Source of the DNA: PLOWO2-12-38-17 sp963709355
Lineage (GTDB): Bacteria > Planctomycetota > Brocadiia > Brocadiales > Brocadiaceae
Direction: 5' to 3'
DNA length: 64,000 nt
Assembly (NCBI GenBank): GCA_963709355.1
Contig: CAVPVY010000005.1
Span: 1,054,001-1,118,000 of the forward strand
A program made the translations under genes and the position numbers. Below the pieces are notes generated by a model that saw only the letters and a list, made by a program, of their open reading frames with translations, was not told the origin of the DNA and made no database searches. Positions 27,376 through 36,284 of this stretch are shown in pieces. The stretch's first letter is position 1. Every line of letters starts with the position of its first letter.

Positions 27376-28085
27376 GCATAGGTCCTGGCGCAAGGAACGA
27401 GATGAGCCAAAGGGCGCTGGATACACTAAAGAATTCTGAAACGATTGTTGGTTATAAACTATATATAGACCTCATTGCGGATATTGTAAAAGACAAGAAG
27501 ATAATTGCTTCGGCAATGCGCAAAGAAATCGAGCGGGTAGAATTAGCGATTCAAGAGGCGAAATTGGGAAAGGTCGTGAGTATCATCAGCAGCGGTGACC
27601 CAGGGGTATACGGTATGGCCGGGCTTGTGCTTGAGAAGGCGCACAAAGAGAATATAGATTTACCTATAGAGATCATTCCAGGTATTCCAGCAGCAAATGC
27701 TGCAGCGGCGATGCTTGGGGCGCCTTTGATGCACGACTATGCAGTTATCAGTCTCAGCGACCTGCTAACACCGTGGGAAATTATAGAAAAACGTGTAAAA
27801 TACGCTGCTGAGTCCGATTTTGTTATTGTGTTATACAATCCCATGAGTTCCCAAAGGGACTGGCAGCTTAAGAAGACATTAGAAATCATTCTCCGTCACA
27901 AATCACAGAATACTCCGGTGGGCATTGTAAAAGACGTAAGCAGGGAGGATGAATCTGTTATTCTTACAACGCTTGACAAAATGACCACGCACCCTATTGA
28001 TATGACAACTATTATTATCATTGGCAATTCCACCACTTTTACCTATCGTAATTATATAGTAACGAGAAGGGGTTATCAGGTATAA
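27369..28085 (+). CDS. cbiH: Precorrin-3B C17-methyltransferase
   Basis: SAM-dependent tetrapyrrole methylase that contracts the corrin ring at C17 (CbiH/CobJ family). 238 aa. It begins VGIGPGARNEMSQRALDTL and has the family motifs ISSGDPGVYGMAG, EIIPGIPAANAAAAMLGAPLMHDYAVISLSD and VLYNPMSSQR. Start GTG at 27369, with AGGA 9 bases upstream, overlapping cbiG; the frame stays open upstream (SGKLYV precedes the start) but has no usable start codon there. Other cobalamin genes are not in the window. The next gene is convergent. Confidence 0.9.
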   Translation: MVGIGPGARNEMSQRALDTLKNSETIVGYKLYIDLIADIVKDKKIIASAMRKEIERVELAIQEAKLGKVVSIISSGDPGVYGMAGLVLEKAHKENIDLPIEIIPGIPAANAAAAMLGAPLMHDYAVISLSDLLTPWEIIEKRVKYAAESDFVIVLYNPMSSQRDWQLKKTLEIILRHKSQNTPVGIVKDVSREDESVILTTLDKMTTHPIDMTTIIIIGNSTTFTYRNYIVTRRGYQV

Positions 28086-28179
28086 GAAGTTTTTCCAAGG
28101 TCAGCAGTTATTGATAAACTGTGAAAAAAGATGTAAAGATCAAAGACAAACAGCGAAATAAATGAGCGTCGTAATTCAG

Positions 28180-28443
28180 TTAATCAACTACCTCAATATT
28201 TTCGATTAACACTTCCTGGGATTGAGGGTCAGTAATCTCTGTCTGGACTTCAATGTATAATTGCGCACCTTCAGCAATTGTTCCCCGTGAGGCATGTACA
28301 AAGTGCTCACGAAAGTGATCAGGGGGGATGTGGGAGAGTGCTCCAAGTTTAACAGTTACACTTTTCACTTTACTTGCATGCTGATCACGTGCAATAAATG
28401 ATATTTTACGTATGAGGTCGTTAATAAGAGAGAATTCATGCAT
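28180..28443 (-). CDS. hypA: HypA-like nickel chaperone lacking the zinc domain
   Basis: 87 aa; classical HypA has about 113. It starts MHEFSLINDL, so the nickel-binding His2 and Glu3 are kept. The body GALSHIPPDHFREHF and GTIAEGAQLYIEV fits HypA. Where HypA has two CxxC pairs forming a zinc site, this protein goes straight to ITDPQSQEVLIENIEVVD. It therefore lacks the zinc domain entirely, yet its C-terminal strand is intact, so this is not a simple truncation. Likely role: nickel delivery to the group 3b hydrogenase. It lies 58 bases downstream of brxL and is separated from the other hydrogenase genes by the BREX block. Confidence 0.82.
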   Translation of the reverse strand: MHEFSLINDLIRKISFIARDQHASKVKSVTVKLGALSHIPPDHFREHFVHASRGTIAEGAQLYIEVQTEITDPQSQEVLIENIEVVD

Positions 28444-28501
28444 ATACGTTTTATCTCAGGGTTTATCACAGACACTCGCGGAGTCATATAAACTTGAACA
28501 A

Positions 28502-30547
28502 TTAATCCAATAAAGCCTTTAACAAACAATCCCTTAAATCAGTATAATACTGGATATTGATTTTTGTGATCATGTCGTCAGACAAGTCATTTAGTTGCTT
28601 GCGGGCATTTAACGGAATGAGTAAGGTAGTGCCACCTTTCTCTACAGCCAATTCTGCTAAGTTCACAGCATTATAAACGTTATCAACCGAACCACCCAGA
28701 TTAAGTTGACCAACGATAACCAAACCACCTTTTGTACTCTTCTCAAGGATCGCACTGGATAATGCCATAAGAACAGCCATTCCGACACCATTGCCGCTTT
28801 TTGAGACATCAAAGGAACGAAGCTGCACGGAAAATTCATGTGACCGTGGATCGCGGTCACCAACCAATTCTTTGGTTTTACTGTATAAGTTCTGTTCTGC
28901 ATAACGAACACTTTCCTGGAATTGGGGAGGCGTTGGTTTGTTTAATATTTTAACACCACTACCAGGGCCAACATTGACTTCGATTTTATAGAGACCTGCC
29001 GGTTCGTCCTGACTTCCGGTATTTAAAGTCCAAACCTGTCCCGGAGGTTGCGGATCTTCGCCGATAGTATTTTCACTATGAATTTCGGGAGTTGTAACGA
29101 AGGTCTCTACTCCGTCTACACCTATACAGTAGCTAAAATGTGTATTACGAAATTCAGCCGAGCCGATTCTCTTTTGTTGTTCCTTTACCCTTCTCCGATA
29201 TTCCAAAGATATTTTAATAGCCCATTCCAGTAGTTCGTCTGAAATCGGTTCATTGGGAGTAGGTTGCATTAATTTTAATAAACCGTTGAGCGTTTTGTTT
29301 ACGACTGTGGTATCCCTGCCACTTAGAGCGCTGCCAAAATCAATACGAGGCAACACGGATGATATTCTGCTCGTATCTCTTAATCTTGTCCAGCACTCTG
29401 CCAAAAAATCGTTTACTAAGCCAAAGTGATCGGTGAAATATGATTTGTTAAGCTTAGGGAAATCCCAACCAGGAACGTAGGCATGGATACGATCCATAAA
29501 GGCTGTATCGTCTCTCATCTCCGGGGGGAGCGGGCCAAATAAATGGCCTATGCGTTGCTGGTGTTCTACGTCCACATCAAAATTTCCAACCAATACGATA
29601 CTTCCGTCAGCACGGATAGGCTCCTTCCCTCTGCTGAACTCACCGCTTTCCATGTATCCTTTCATGATATTCACCCCATCTTTTTGCTCAAAGGCTACAC
29701 CCGAGACTTCATCAAAGCAAACAACATCATACTTACATACAAGTCCACGTTCGCCAGTATTCATATTAACAAACATTCTTGCAACAGTGGTCTTTCCCCC
29801 TGAAACTAAATGTGAGTATGGAGATATCTGCTGATATACATGCGATTTGCCTGTGCCTTTTGGGCCTAACTCAACCAAATTATAATTACGTTCTACAAAG
29901 GGAATCATACGCACAAAAAGAACATTTTTTGCCTTCTCTGTCAATGTTTTCGGCTCCATTCCAACACTTCGTATCAGAAAATCTTTCCATTCTTCAAGAG
30001 TGAATAATTGGCGACCCTTGTACAATGTCTCCAATACATTACGCTGCGATAATTGGATGGGTCTGATATTAGAAATGCCAAATGGCCTGCCATTATTCTC
30101 TTGCGCAATAGCACTATCATATTCCAATTCTATTTCAGCATAAAAGCCACCGGTCAACATCCTGTCGTTGGCATTCACCATTTCTGGTGATATGCGGATT
30201 TTGCTTAGAGTCAAACTCGGTAGAGTTGCTACATAGCTATCTGTAGTGGCATCCAATTTTGCAGTGATAATGTCAATCAATTTAATTGAGCCTTGTTCCC
30301 TCGCTTTTGACTTGAAATACTCTTCTTCACCAGGACGAACAGTCCGGTCAGCGAGTTGCCTCTTTACAATTTCTAGTCCTTCCTGAATTTCCTGCTCATC
30401 TGTTGTCGCACAATATCTGCCCAAGAGAAATTCTATGACATAAGTAGGAACAGGATACGTTTTCCTGAATTGTTCTAACAGGTCTTTTCTTACGAAGTAG
30501 CCCTCGAATGCTTTTGTTGCTATTTGATCTAGTTTGTCTAATTGCAT
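28502..30547 (-). CDS. brxL: BREX protein BrxL (AAA+/Lon-like fold)
   Basis: Last gene of the type I BREX set. About 681 aa. The ATPase core has Walker A GPKGTGKS (about 230-237 of the longer reading) and Walker B VVCFDEVSG. The C-terminal region has a Lon-protease-like fold (SGNGVGMAVLMALSSAI to LIPLNARKQL). The Lon catalytic Ser (in DGPSAG) aligns with Gly, and the Lys position is not conserved, which fits the view that BrxL works as a DNA-acting AAA+ factor rather than a protease. I chose the ATG at 30547, two bases after the pglZ stop; a GTG at 30553 overlapping that stop is possible. Confidence 0.93.
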   Translation of the reverse strand: MQLDKLDQIATKAFEGYFVRKDLLEQFRKTYPVPTYVIEFLLGRYCATTDEQEIQEGLEIVKRQLADRTVRPGEEEYFKSKAREQGSIKLIDIITAKLDATTDSYVATLPSLTLSKIRISPEMVNANDRMLTGGFYAEIELEYDSAIAQENNGRPFGISNIRPIQLSQRNVLETLYKGRQLFTLEEWKDFLIRSVGMEPKTLTEKAKNVLFVRMIPFVERNYNLVELGPKGTGKSHVYQQISPYSHLVSGGKTTVARMFVNMNTGERGLVCKYDVVCFDEVSGVAFEQKDGVNIMKGYMESGEFSRGKEPIRADGSIVLVGNFDVDVEHQQRIGHLFGPLPPEMRDDTAFMDRIHAYVPGWDFPKLNKSYFTDHFGLVNDFLAECWTRLRDTSRISSVLPRIDFGSALSGRDTTVVNKTLNGLLKLMQPTPNEPISDELLEWAIKISLEYRRRVKEQQKRIGSAEFRNTHFSYCIGVDGVETFVTTPEIHSENTIGEDPQPPGQVWTLNTGSQDEPAGLYKIEVNVGPGSGVKILNKPTPPQFQESVRYAEQNLYSKTKELVGDRDPRSHEFSVQLRSFDVSKSGNGVGMAVLMALSSAILEKSTKGGLVIVGQLNLGGSVDNVYNAVNLAELAVEKGGTTLLIPLNARKQLNDLSDDMITKINIQYYTDLRDCLLKALLD

Positions 30548-30549
30548 TG

Positions 30550-32871
30550 TCACATCCCTACCAGCGTTGGTTTCTTATCCAATATTATTTCGTTTTCATC
30601 CATGAGCACAATGACTGTTGATTTTGATTCAGCATCAGTATCCACCATGAGCGAGATTTTATTATCTAATAATTTCTTTTCTCTTGATTCCAACAAGACA
30701 ATGGAAGTCTTCGCATCATTGAATTTGGCTCTAATATCAACCAAGTACCCATTCGGTGCGTCTGTAGTAGTTACTTTACAATTAAGACCAACCCATTTGA
30801 TGTCAGCAATTTTTGCTGCAACCGTGGATTGACTTGGTTTCTCTATGCTGAGTGTAGGCACCAAACACTCATGTATTGAAATACCTCCATGGGCATATTC
30901 TTCATTTTTTTTAAAGAAGGATATCCCTGGTGCATAGGCAATAAAAATATTTGGGTTCCAGCGCCACGGCAAATGCAGCAAATCTGTTTTCGCTTCATCT
31001 TTTATTAATGCACATCTGCCCCAACGCGTCTCAGTCAGGTCTTTCTTTAGTTTCTCTTTGGGCAAACCACCTGGCAACAAGAGCCATCCGTGATCTGTTA
31101 CTATTGTAATACGTCTTATACCGTTTTCAAATGCAATTTCAATCGCTTCCTGCACCTGTTCAAATAGTTCCTCAATCCGTTTTACCATTTCAGCTTGCTC
31201 TTGATGTCCCTTTTTGTCTATATCGCCAATCTCTTGCCAATGTTTTTGGCCGGATATTATATCCGATGCAACGGTAACGAAAATATAATTTTGCGCAGCT
31301 AAGGCGTCTCTGAATACAATAGTCACCAGGTCTTTCTCTGATTTTAACTGTGGCACAAACTCTCTACAATTGCTGTTGGTTGATACCTCTTCTGCAACAG
31401 GTGATACATTTGCTCTTGCCGTGGGCGTTAAACTTGGTATGGCAGACCAACCAGATTGCAGATCTACCTTGTATTTACGTTTTGTTAGTCTCTCTACAAA
31501 TTCGCTTGCGAGTTCATAACGAAATGCATCAACAAATAGTACAAACTCTTCATTTTCTGTCAAAACATTTTGTTTGGTAAAAACAGATGCATCCTTTTCT
31601 ATTAATGCCTGGAACTTTTGTGTTATGGATTCCAACCAAGGTTTGTATAAGGTGGAGATCAGCGATTTTATTGCTTTTTTGTCTTTTGCTAATTTGACTG
31701 ATACCATGGCTTTTCGCATAGATTGATCGGCCTTGTAACCAGTCATTGTGTAATATTCTTTCAATTCTTCAATACTTCCAGATGCATATGCCGTGGTGGA
31801 TACATCTGCCATTGATACCAAATAAGGCAGTGCATTGGCTAATGGGGCATAGCCTAGCTCTGACCATACCCAACACCTTCTGTCTTTATGTTGTTGGTCG
31901 AGAACAGCAAGCTTTTGCAAGGTCTCTTTGGATTGAAGTTTGGATAAGGCCAGTAATGCCTTGCGCAGTTCATCTTCATTCTCTTCATTTACCTGAGGCC
32001 AGCTTTCTTCGGGAAGCGCAAATAATCCACTACCAAAATCAACAGGTTTAGCAAATCGAAGTAATCCTTCCAATTCAGGATATTTTTTGGGCGCTGAGGC
32101 ATATAATTGCCAAACCTGTTTCCAGTCATTACGTTGAGACCCAAACTTTTCAACAATATCCTTTATGTTCTTATAATCAGGCTCAAATCCAAAACGTGAA
32201 CGGCAAATAGTTATGAAGGCATCTTTTGTTTCAGGTGATAATGATTTAAGAAACTCATCCCCCTTGCACAGCCATTTTAAAATATTCGGAATAGCATCGG
32301 GGACTAATATAGAATGCAAATAATCTGTATCAATAAGGGAAGTTGGAAATTGAATGTTGCTATCCTGAAAAATAGACGGTAATACTTTTATTAAGGCTTC
32401 ACGGGTGGCCTTGTCTTGTGCCACCTTCAGCCCAAGTCCTGATTGTTGATTTTCCATGAATGCCAATACTGTCCATTCACGGCCGCTAATCTGAGCGAAG
32501 ATGGTGCCGGTATATTGATATTCCATTAGGGGTTGCAGGTCTAATCCTGCTGCCGTAATGTTCTTCAAATCGTTTTTGGAGATCCCTGGCATGTATATGA
32601 TAGGCGTTGCATCGGCAGGCCAGTTGGCTTCCGGGAGCGTCCGCGCGACCATGCATTTCACCCAGATAGCAGGACCTTGTTTTTTCTCTGCATCATACAC
32701 ACCAAAAATAATCAAGGCAGGAAATTCTTTCTGTAAAACCGGGATGACTGCCTCCCATTGTCTTTCAGGATCAAGCCAGAGAATCACCTCTGGCTTTACC
32801 ATAGTGTTACTATTATGTTGTTCTGCCTGCTTTAAGGCCTGAACTACCTTGTCATATAATGTATTGTTCAC
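30550..32871 (-). CDS. pglZ: BREX protein PglZ (alkaline-phosphatase-like)
   Basis: 773 aa, the expected size for type I BREX PglZ. The PglZ domain has LFVDAFRYELASEF with Asp448 and ITIVTDHGWLLLPGG with Asp593/His594, which are the metal-site residues of the alkaline-phosphatase fold. The N-terminal third has VILWLDPERQWEAVIP, usual for the family. It overlaps pglX by four bases and abuts brxL, so the three form one translational unit. Role: core component needed for BREX methylation and phage restriction; its enzymatic substrate in the cell is not settled. Confidence 0.95.
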   Translation of the reverse strand: MNNTLYDKVVQALKQAEQHNSNTMVKPEVILWLDPERQWEAVIPVLQKEFPALIIFGVYDAEKKQGPAIWVKCMVARTLPEANWPADATPIIYMPGISKNDLKNITAAGLDLQPLMEYQYTGTIFAQISGREWTVLAFMENQQSGLGLKVAQDKATREALIKVLPSIFQDSNIQFPTSLIDTDYLHSILVPDAIPNILKWLCKGDEFLKSLSPETKDAFITICRSRFGFEPDYKNIKDIVEKFGSQRNDWKQVWQLYASAPKKYPELEGLLRFAKPVDFGSGLFALPEESWPQVNEENEDELRKALLALSKLQSKETLQKLAVLDQQHKDRRCWVWSELGYAPLANALPYLVSMADVSTTAYASGSIEELKEYYTMTGYKADQSMRKAMVSVKLAKDKKAIKSLISTLYKPWLESITQKFQALIEKDASVFTKQNVLTENEEFVLFVDAFRYELASEFVERLTKRKYKVDLQSGWSAIPSLTPTARANVSPVAEEVSTNSNCREFVPQLKSEKDLVTIVFRDALAAQNYIFVTVASDIISGQKHWQEIGDIDKKGHQEQAEMVKRIEELFEQVQEAIEIAFENGIRRITIVTDHGWLLLPGGLPKEKLKKDLTETRWGRCALIKDEAKTDLLHLPWRWNPNIFIAYAPGISFFKKNEEYAHGGISIHECLVPTLSIEKPSQSTVAAKIADIKWVGLNCKVTTTDAPNGYLVDIRAKFNDAKTSIVLLESREKKLLDNKISLMVDTDAESKSTVIVLMDENEIILDKKPTLVGM

Positions 32872-35800
32872 TTTAGTATCTTTTTATTTTCTCTAGCAGC
32901 TTTTTTCTCTGCTAAGGGTAAATTTTTGTCATTATCTCTGATTTCACCCCAGGGTGAACCGGGTGGATTCTTGCCCCTATCTATACTCCATTTGATATTG
33001 GGCTTTTTGCGAAGCACATCTGCCTCTATAAATGGACGGATGTTCAGACGTACGCCGTCATTCAAGTCAGGCTTCCAGCCGATGGATTGTTTTTCTATGG
33101 GCTTCCAACGAATAAAAATATCGTATGGTTTTTCACCTTCAAGAATGGCCTCTAACTTTTCTTTGAGTTTGAGGGATGCGCTCAGCAGACCTTCTGCACC
33201 GCTTTCTCCGGCCTTCTTTTTTGCCTCGCATTGGCGTATCCAATCTCCAAGGTAGGTGTAGATAAGGCGTTGGAGGGTTTCTTTATCCAGTTTATGGTAA
33301 TTGACCAATGCCGCAAATCCATCCTTGCGGCCATCCCAGATATGCCAGATGAAGGGGCGATTGTGAAAAAGTTTACAATGTTGCTCAAAGAATTCATCCC
33401 TCAACCAGTCTTCGAGATCAGATTTTGTTGCTCCTTCTTTCGTTAATAGCTGAGCTATTGTTTGATTGTTCCAGGCTCTACCATACACTGCTTGTAAAAA
33501 TGAACGGAGTCTTTCAGATGCAGCCAGTTCACCATTTACCGAAGGAATGCACAAAATGCCATCGTCATCGGTCAAGGTATCGAATGCTTTTACGGCTTTG
33601 ATTAATTCTTTGGCTTCATCTGCCAGCTCCATTTTGGCATCGCTCTCTGCTGGCCAGCGGTAGCCGAGCAAACGGGCAACACTTACCTGCAAGGGATTGT
33701 CTGCTTTTACCGGATGGCCGTGAAAGAGCCATTGTGTGGCGTCATCACTATAAGGCTTGTGTAAACCACAGGGATACTGTTCATCCGCTACTTTTTGCCA
33801 ATGTTCTAAATCGAAAGGGACTTTTAGTAAAGATTTAACAGGAACATAAAGTGAGGGATTAACAGCATATACTAATTCTTCAAACTTTTCTGAATTACAG
33901 AATGCTGCAATTGGAGGTAAAAATTTTTCATCCTTCGGCACTAAAGTTCCAGCATTTTTATCAAACAACTCACCTGTATATATCGTGATGGCTTTGCTGC
34001 TCATAAGAGTAATTCTTAACCCACGTTTTCCCCAAGCTTTTGTGCCTTTTAGGTAAGATCCCGGATAATTAACAAAACTCCCTTTACCTTCTTCCCATAG
34101 AATAATTTGTTCCCTACCGCCAAAATCTTTGTTTTTATAAACTGAACCCATTAAGAAAGCCCATATTTTACCATCAATAATAGGTAACTCCCAAAAATTC
34201 TTGATAAAACGGTAAATATCACCAGAGGAAAGACCTTCATATGTATCAGCAAAATCAGATAGCTGATTTTTATTTTTAGCAAATTGACCGATAATCGCAT
34301 CAGGATTATTCAACTGCCCGACCTGGTTCACCTGCTTTACTTCTGCTACCCGCAAAGCCTCATCTTTGGCAGCCGCATTGGGGGCTTCGGTGACATTGAG
34401 GCCAAAGAAGTAATTATGTCCTGAGGGCTTATGCCTTGTAATGCAAATCAGGATTGCCTTTACGACTTCACCCGAAATTTGACTAAATGCACCAGGACCA
34501 AGTCGGGCAATGTGATTCCATGAATCATTCTTCAATAACTTCTCCCGGAATTTCTTATAGGTGGTCAGGAATAGCCAGTTTTGGGGTATTACACTACATG
34601 CCGTACCGCCCTCTTTGGTGTTTAATAGCATTCTTTCGAGAAATACTGTGGCAAGATCGCCTTTTGCATCGGGAAAATTTATCAGGCAATAATCGGCAAG
34701 GATTTCATCATGCTTTCCTCTGGATAAATAAGGTACATTAGTAATTTGCAGTGTATATTTCTTCGCAAGGATTTGTCCGGCTTTCGCAATTCCAGCAGCC
34801 ATCACGCCACGTTCAACTTGATCTTTGTCTTCTTCATTTTCTAATGCCTTAACAAGTATTGGCTTCAACTCATCAAATCTGGCAGTGAATAAATCTGATT
34901 TTATTGTTGATGGGTCTAATAGACTTCCCAGTTCCGGAGCTAATTGAAAATGATCGTACAATACCTTCATACCATTTTCCATTCGTGCTTTCAAAACCGG
35001 ATCTGCTACTTTGCCTACCAGCTTCACCCAATCTTCTTTCTTGCCTTTTGGTGCGATTCCACTGCACGCCAGATTCATTTCAGGTAGCTCTTTATAGTGG
35101 CCGCAAAATTTCCAGGCGGTGAGCGCAAGGTTGAAAGCGGCAATCTGGGTGCATCGTGCATCCAGCTCCAAGCCATGCAGGTTTTCAGCAATTACCCTGT
35201 CGGTAGCTTCTTCCTTGCTCAATCCTTCCTCATACATCCTGAGCTGAGCAAATACCGGGAAGAGTGAGGCTACAAAATGCCCGGAGCCCATACAGGGATC
35301 CAGCATGGTTACCAACGCTGTCGTATCCGGCCAACCTTCAAACTTACCGGCAGCCGGTGTGCCATCTTCCAGCAATCGCAGGTATTCAAATTTCACAGGA
35401 GGGGGAACACCAGGGTGTCTGCTCACCCACCAGGCGCCAATGGTATTATCAATGAGAAAATGCACCATGTACGGCTCTGTAAAGAGCTGGGTTACAGCAG
35501 GGAGCTTTTCACCATCAATCTTATCACCACTTTTATTGATAGCCTCCTTGGCCTCGCTTTGCCAGAATTGATAGACCCATCCAAGAGAGTCATCCGCAGT
35601 AAAAATACCGTTGTCTAATCCATCCAACAGTCCCTCTAACCTAATGCGGTCTTCGGTCGCAAAGTCAACCTGCATCAGCGGATCATCAGTGCGAAAGATA
35701 GCCGGCAGCATCTTCGACGCATACGAAGCAGCCGCATCCCATTTATCGGCAAACCCCTCTTCGCGAGCCAACTCTTCGCATTCTTCCATGGTCACGGCAA

Positions 35801-36122
35801 CACCATCGGAGTGTATCAGCAGTCCATTGGCTTCCAGAAATTTTGCAAAGAGCATTTTGTGCCAATACTCGTATGCCAACTCATAGGCCAAATGGTCAAT
35901 CCCTTGCCCGCCACTGGCGGACAATTCGTCACCTAACAACCGCGCTTTGTTGCGGAGGCGGTTACGCAATGCCCTTTGATCGGCAGACATGTGTGCGAAG
36001 GGTTCTGTGTGGTCTACCGCCAGGCTGTGCAGTGCGTTACGAGCGACGGTCTCTGCCAGCTTCCGTGCTTGTTTTACTGCACTTTCTAATTTATTGCGTT
36101 GTTGTGTGGTTAGTACTGCCAT
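32868..36122 (-). CDS. pglX: BREX adenine-specific DNA methyltransferase PglX
   Basis: 1084 aa. SAM-binding motif I is DPCMGSGHF (275-283). The catalytic motif IV reads N462-V-P-Y465 instead of the usual NPPY, inside ITNVPYLSRGKHDEIL. The C-terminal half would hold target recognition and the specificity helices. In BREX it methylates one adenine on one strand of a non-palindromic site and marks self DNA. The length is slightly below the commonest 1150-1250 aa. The gene is intact, and its first part is clearly richer in G+C than the surrounding chromosome. The stop overlaps pglZ. Confidence 0.94.
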   Translation of the reverse strand: MAVLTTQQRNKLESAVKQARKLAETVARNALHSLAVDHTEPFAHMSADQRALRNRLRNKARLLGDELSASGGQGIDHLAYELAYEYWHKMLFAKFLEANGLLIHSDGVAVTMEECEELAREEGFADKWDAAASYASKMLPAIFRTDDPLMQVDFATEDRIRLEGLLDGLDNGIFTADDSLGWVYQFWQSEAKEAINKSGDKIDGEKLPAVTQLFTEPYMVHFLIDNTIGAWWVSRHPGVPPPVKFEYLRLLEDGTPAAGKFEGWPDTTALVTMLDPCMGSGHFVASLFPVFAQLRMYEEGLSKEEATDRVIAENLHGLELDARCTQIAAFNLALTAWKFCGHYKELPEMNLACSGIAPKGKKEDWVKLVGKVADPVLKARMENGMKVLYDHFQLAPELGSLLDPSTIKSDLFTARFDELKPILVKALENEEDKDQVERGVMAAGIAKAGQILAKKYTLQITNVPYLSRGKHDEILADYCLINFPDAKGDLATVFLERMLLNTKEGGTACSVIPQNWLFLTTYKKFREKLLKNDSWNHIARLGPGAFSQISGEVVKAILICITRHKPSGHNYFFGLNVTEAPNAAAKDEALRVAEVKQVNQVGQLNNPDAIIGQFAKNKNQLSDFADTYEGLSSGDIYRFIKNFWELPIIDGKIWAFLMGSVYKNKDFGGREQIILWEEGKGSFVNYPGSYLKGTKAWGKRGLRITLMSSKAITIYTGELFDKNAGTLVPKDEKFLPPIAAFCNSEKFEELVYAVNPSLYVPVKSLLKVPFDLEHWQKVADEQYPCGLHKPYSDDATQWLFHGHPVKADNPLQVSVARLLGYRWPAESDAKMELADEAKELIKAVKAFDTLTDDDGILCIPSVNGELAASERLRSFLQAVYGRAWNNQTIAQLLTKEGATKSDLEDWLRDEFFEQHCKLFHNRPFIWHIWDGRKDGFAALVNYHKLDKETLQRLIYTYLGDWIRQCEAKKKAGESGAEGLLSASLKLKEKLEAILEGEKPYDIFIRWKPIEKQSIGWKPDLNDGVRLNIRPFIEADVLRKKPNIKWSIDRGKNPPGSPWGEIRDNDKNLPLAEKKAARENKKILK

Positions 36123-36168
36123 TGGGTTTTTCTTTTCTTTATATGTAACAGTTCACGCGGTACGTATA

Positions 36169-36243
36169 ACAACCCCCTGCCTCCCCCTAGTTTCTAAGGG
36201 GGACTTTGAAAATCCCCCTTAAAAAAGGGGGCTAGGGGGTTGT
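36169..36243. repeat. Small palindromic intergenic element between brxC and pglX
   Basis: A 75-base element bounded by a perfect 10-base inverted repeat, ACAACCCCCT (36169-36178) and AGGGGGTTGT (36234-36243). It contains nested C-tract/G-tract pairs (CCCCCTAG, TAAGGGGG, ATCCCCCTT, AAGGGGG). It can fold into one or two strong hairpins. It fills most of the 162 bases between pglX and brxC and looks like a dispersed REP- or MITE-like repeat; it may also attenuate or process the BREX mRNA. C-tract repeats at 45.4 and 45.6 kb may belong to the same type. Confidence 0.6.
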
Positions 36244-36284
36244 ATTCTCCGCCCATGCTGAATACAGGCTGAACTGATAGGAAA

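Noticed and set aside
28502..30547. BrxL as an active Lon-type protease
   Set aside because: The catalytic Ser and Lys positions of Lon are not conserved in the C-terminal domain.
30547..30553. GTG at 30553 as the brxL start
   Set aside because: It overlaps the pglZ stop; the ATG at 30547 is a better codon with equal upstream context, though not excluded.
35277..35618. 113-aa and other plus-strand frames inside pglX and brxC
   Set aside because: They are antisense to well-supported BREX genes and show low-complexity or shadow composition.
36169..36243. The palindromic element as a CRISPR repeat
   Set aside because: Only one copy is present at this place with no spacer-repeat alternation; no cas gene is in the window.
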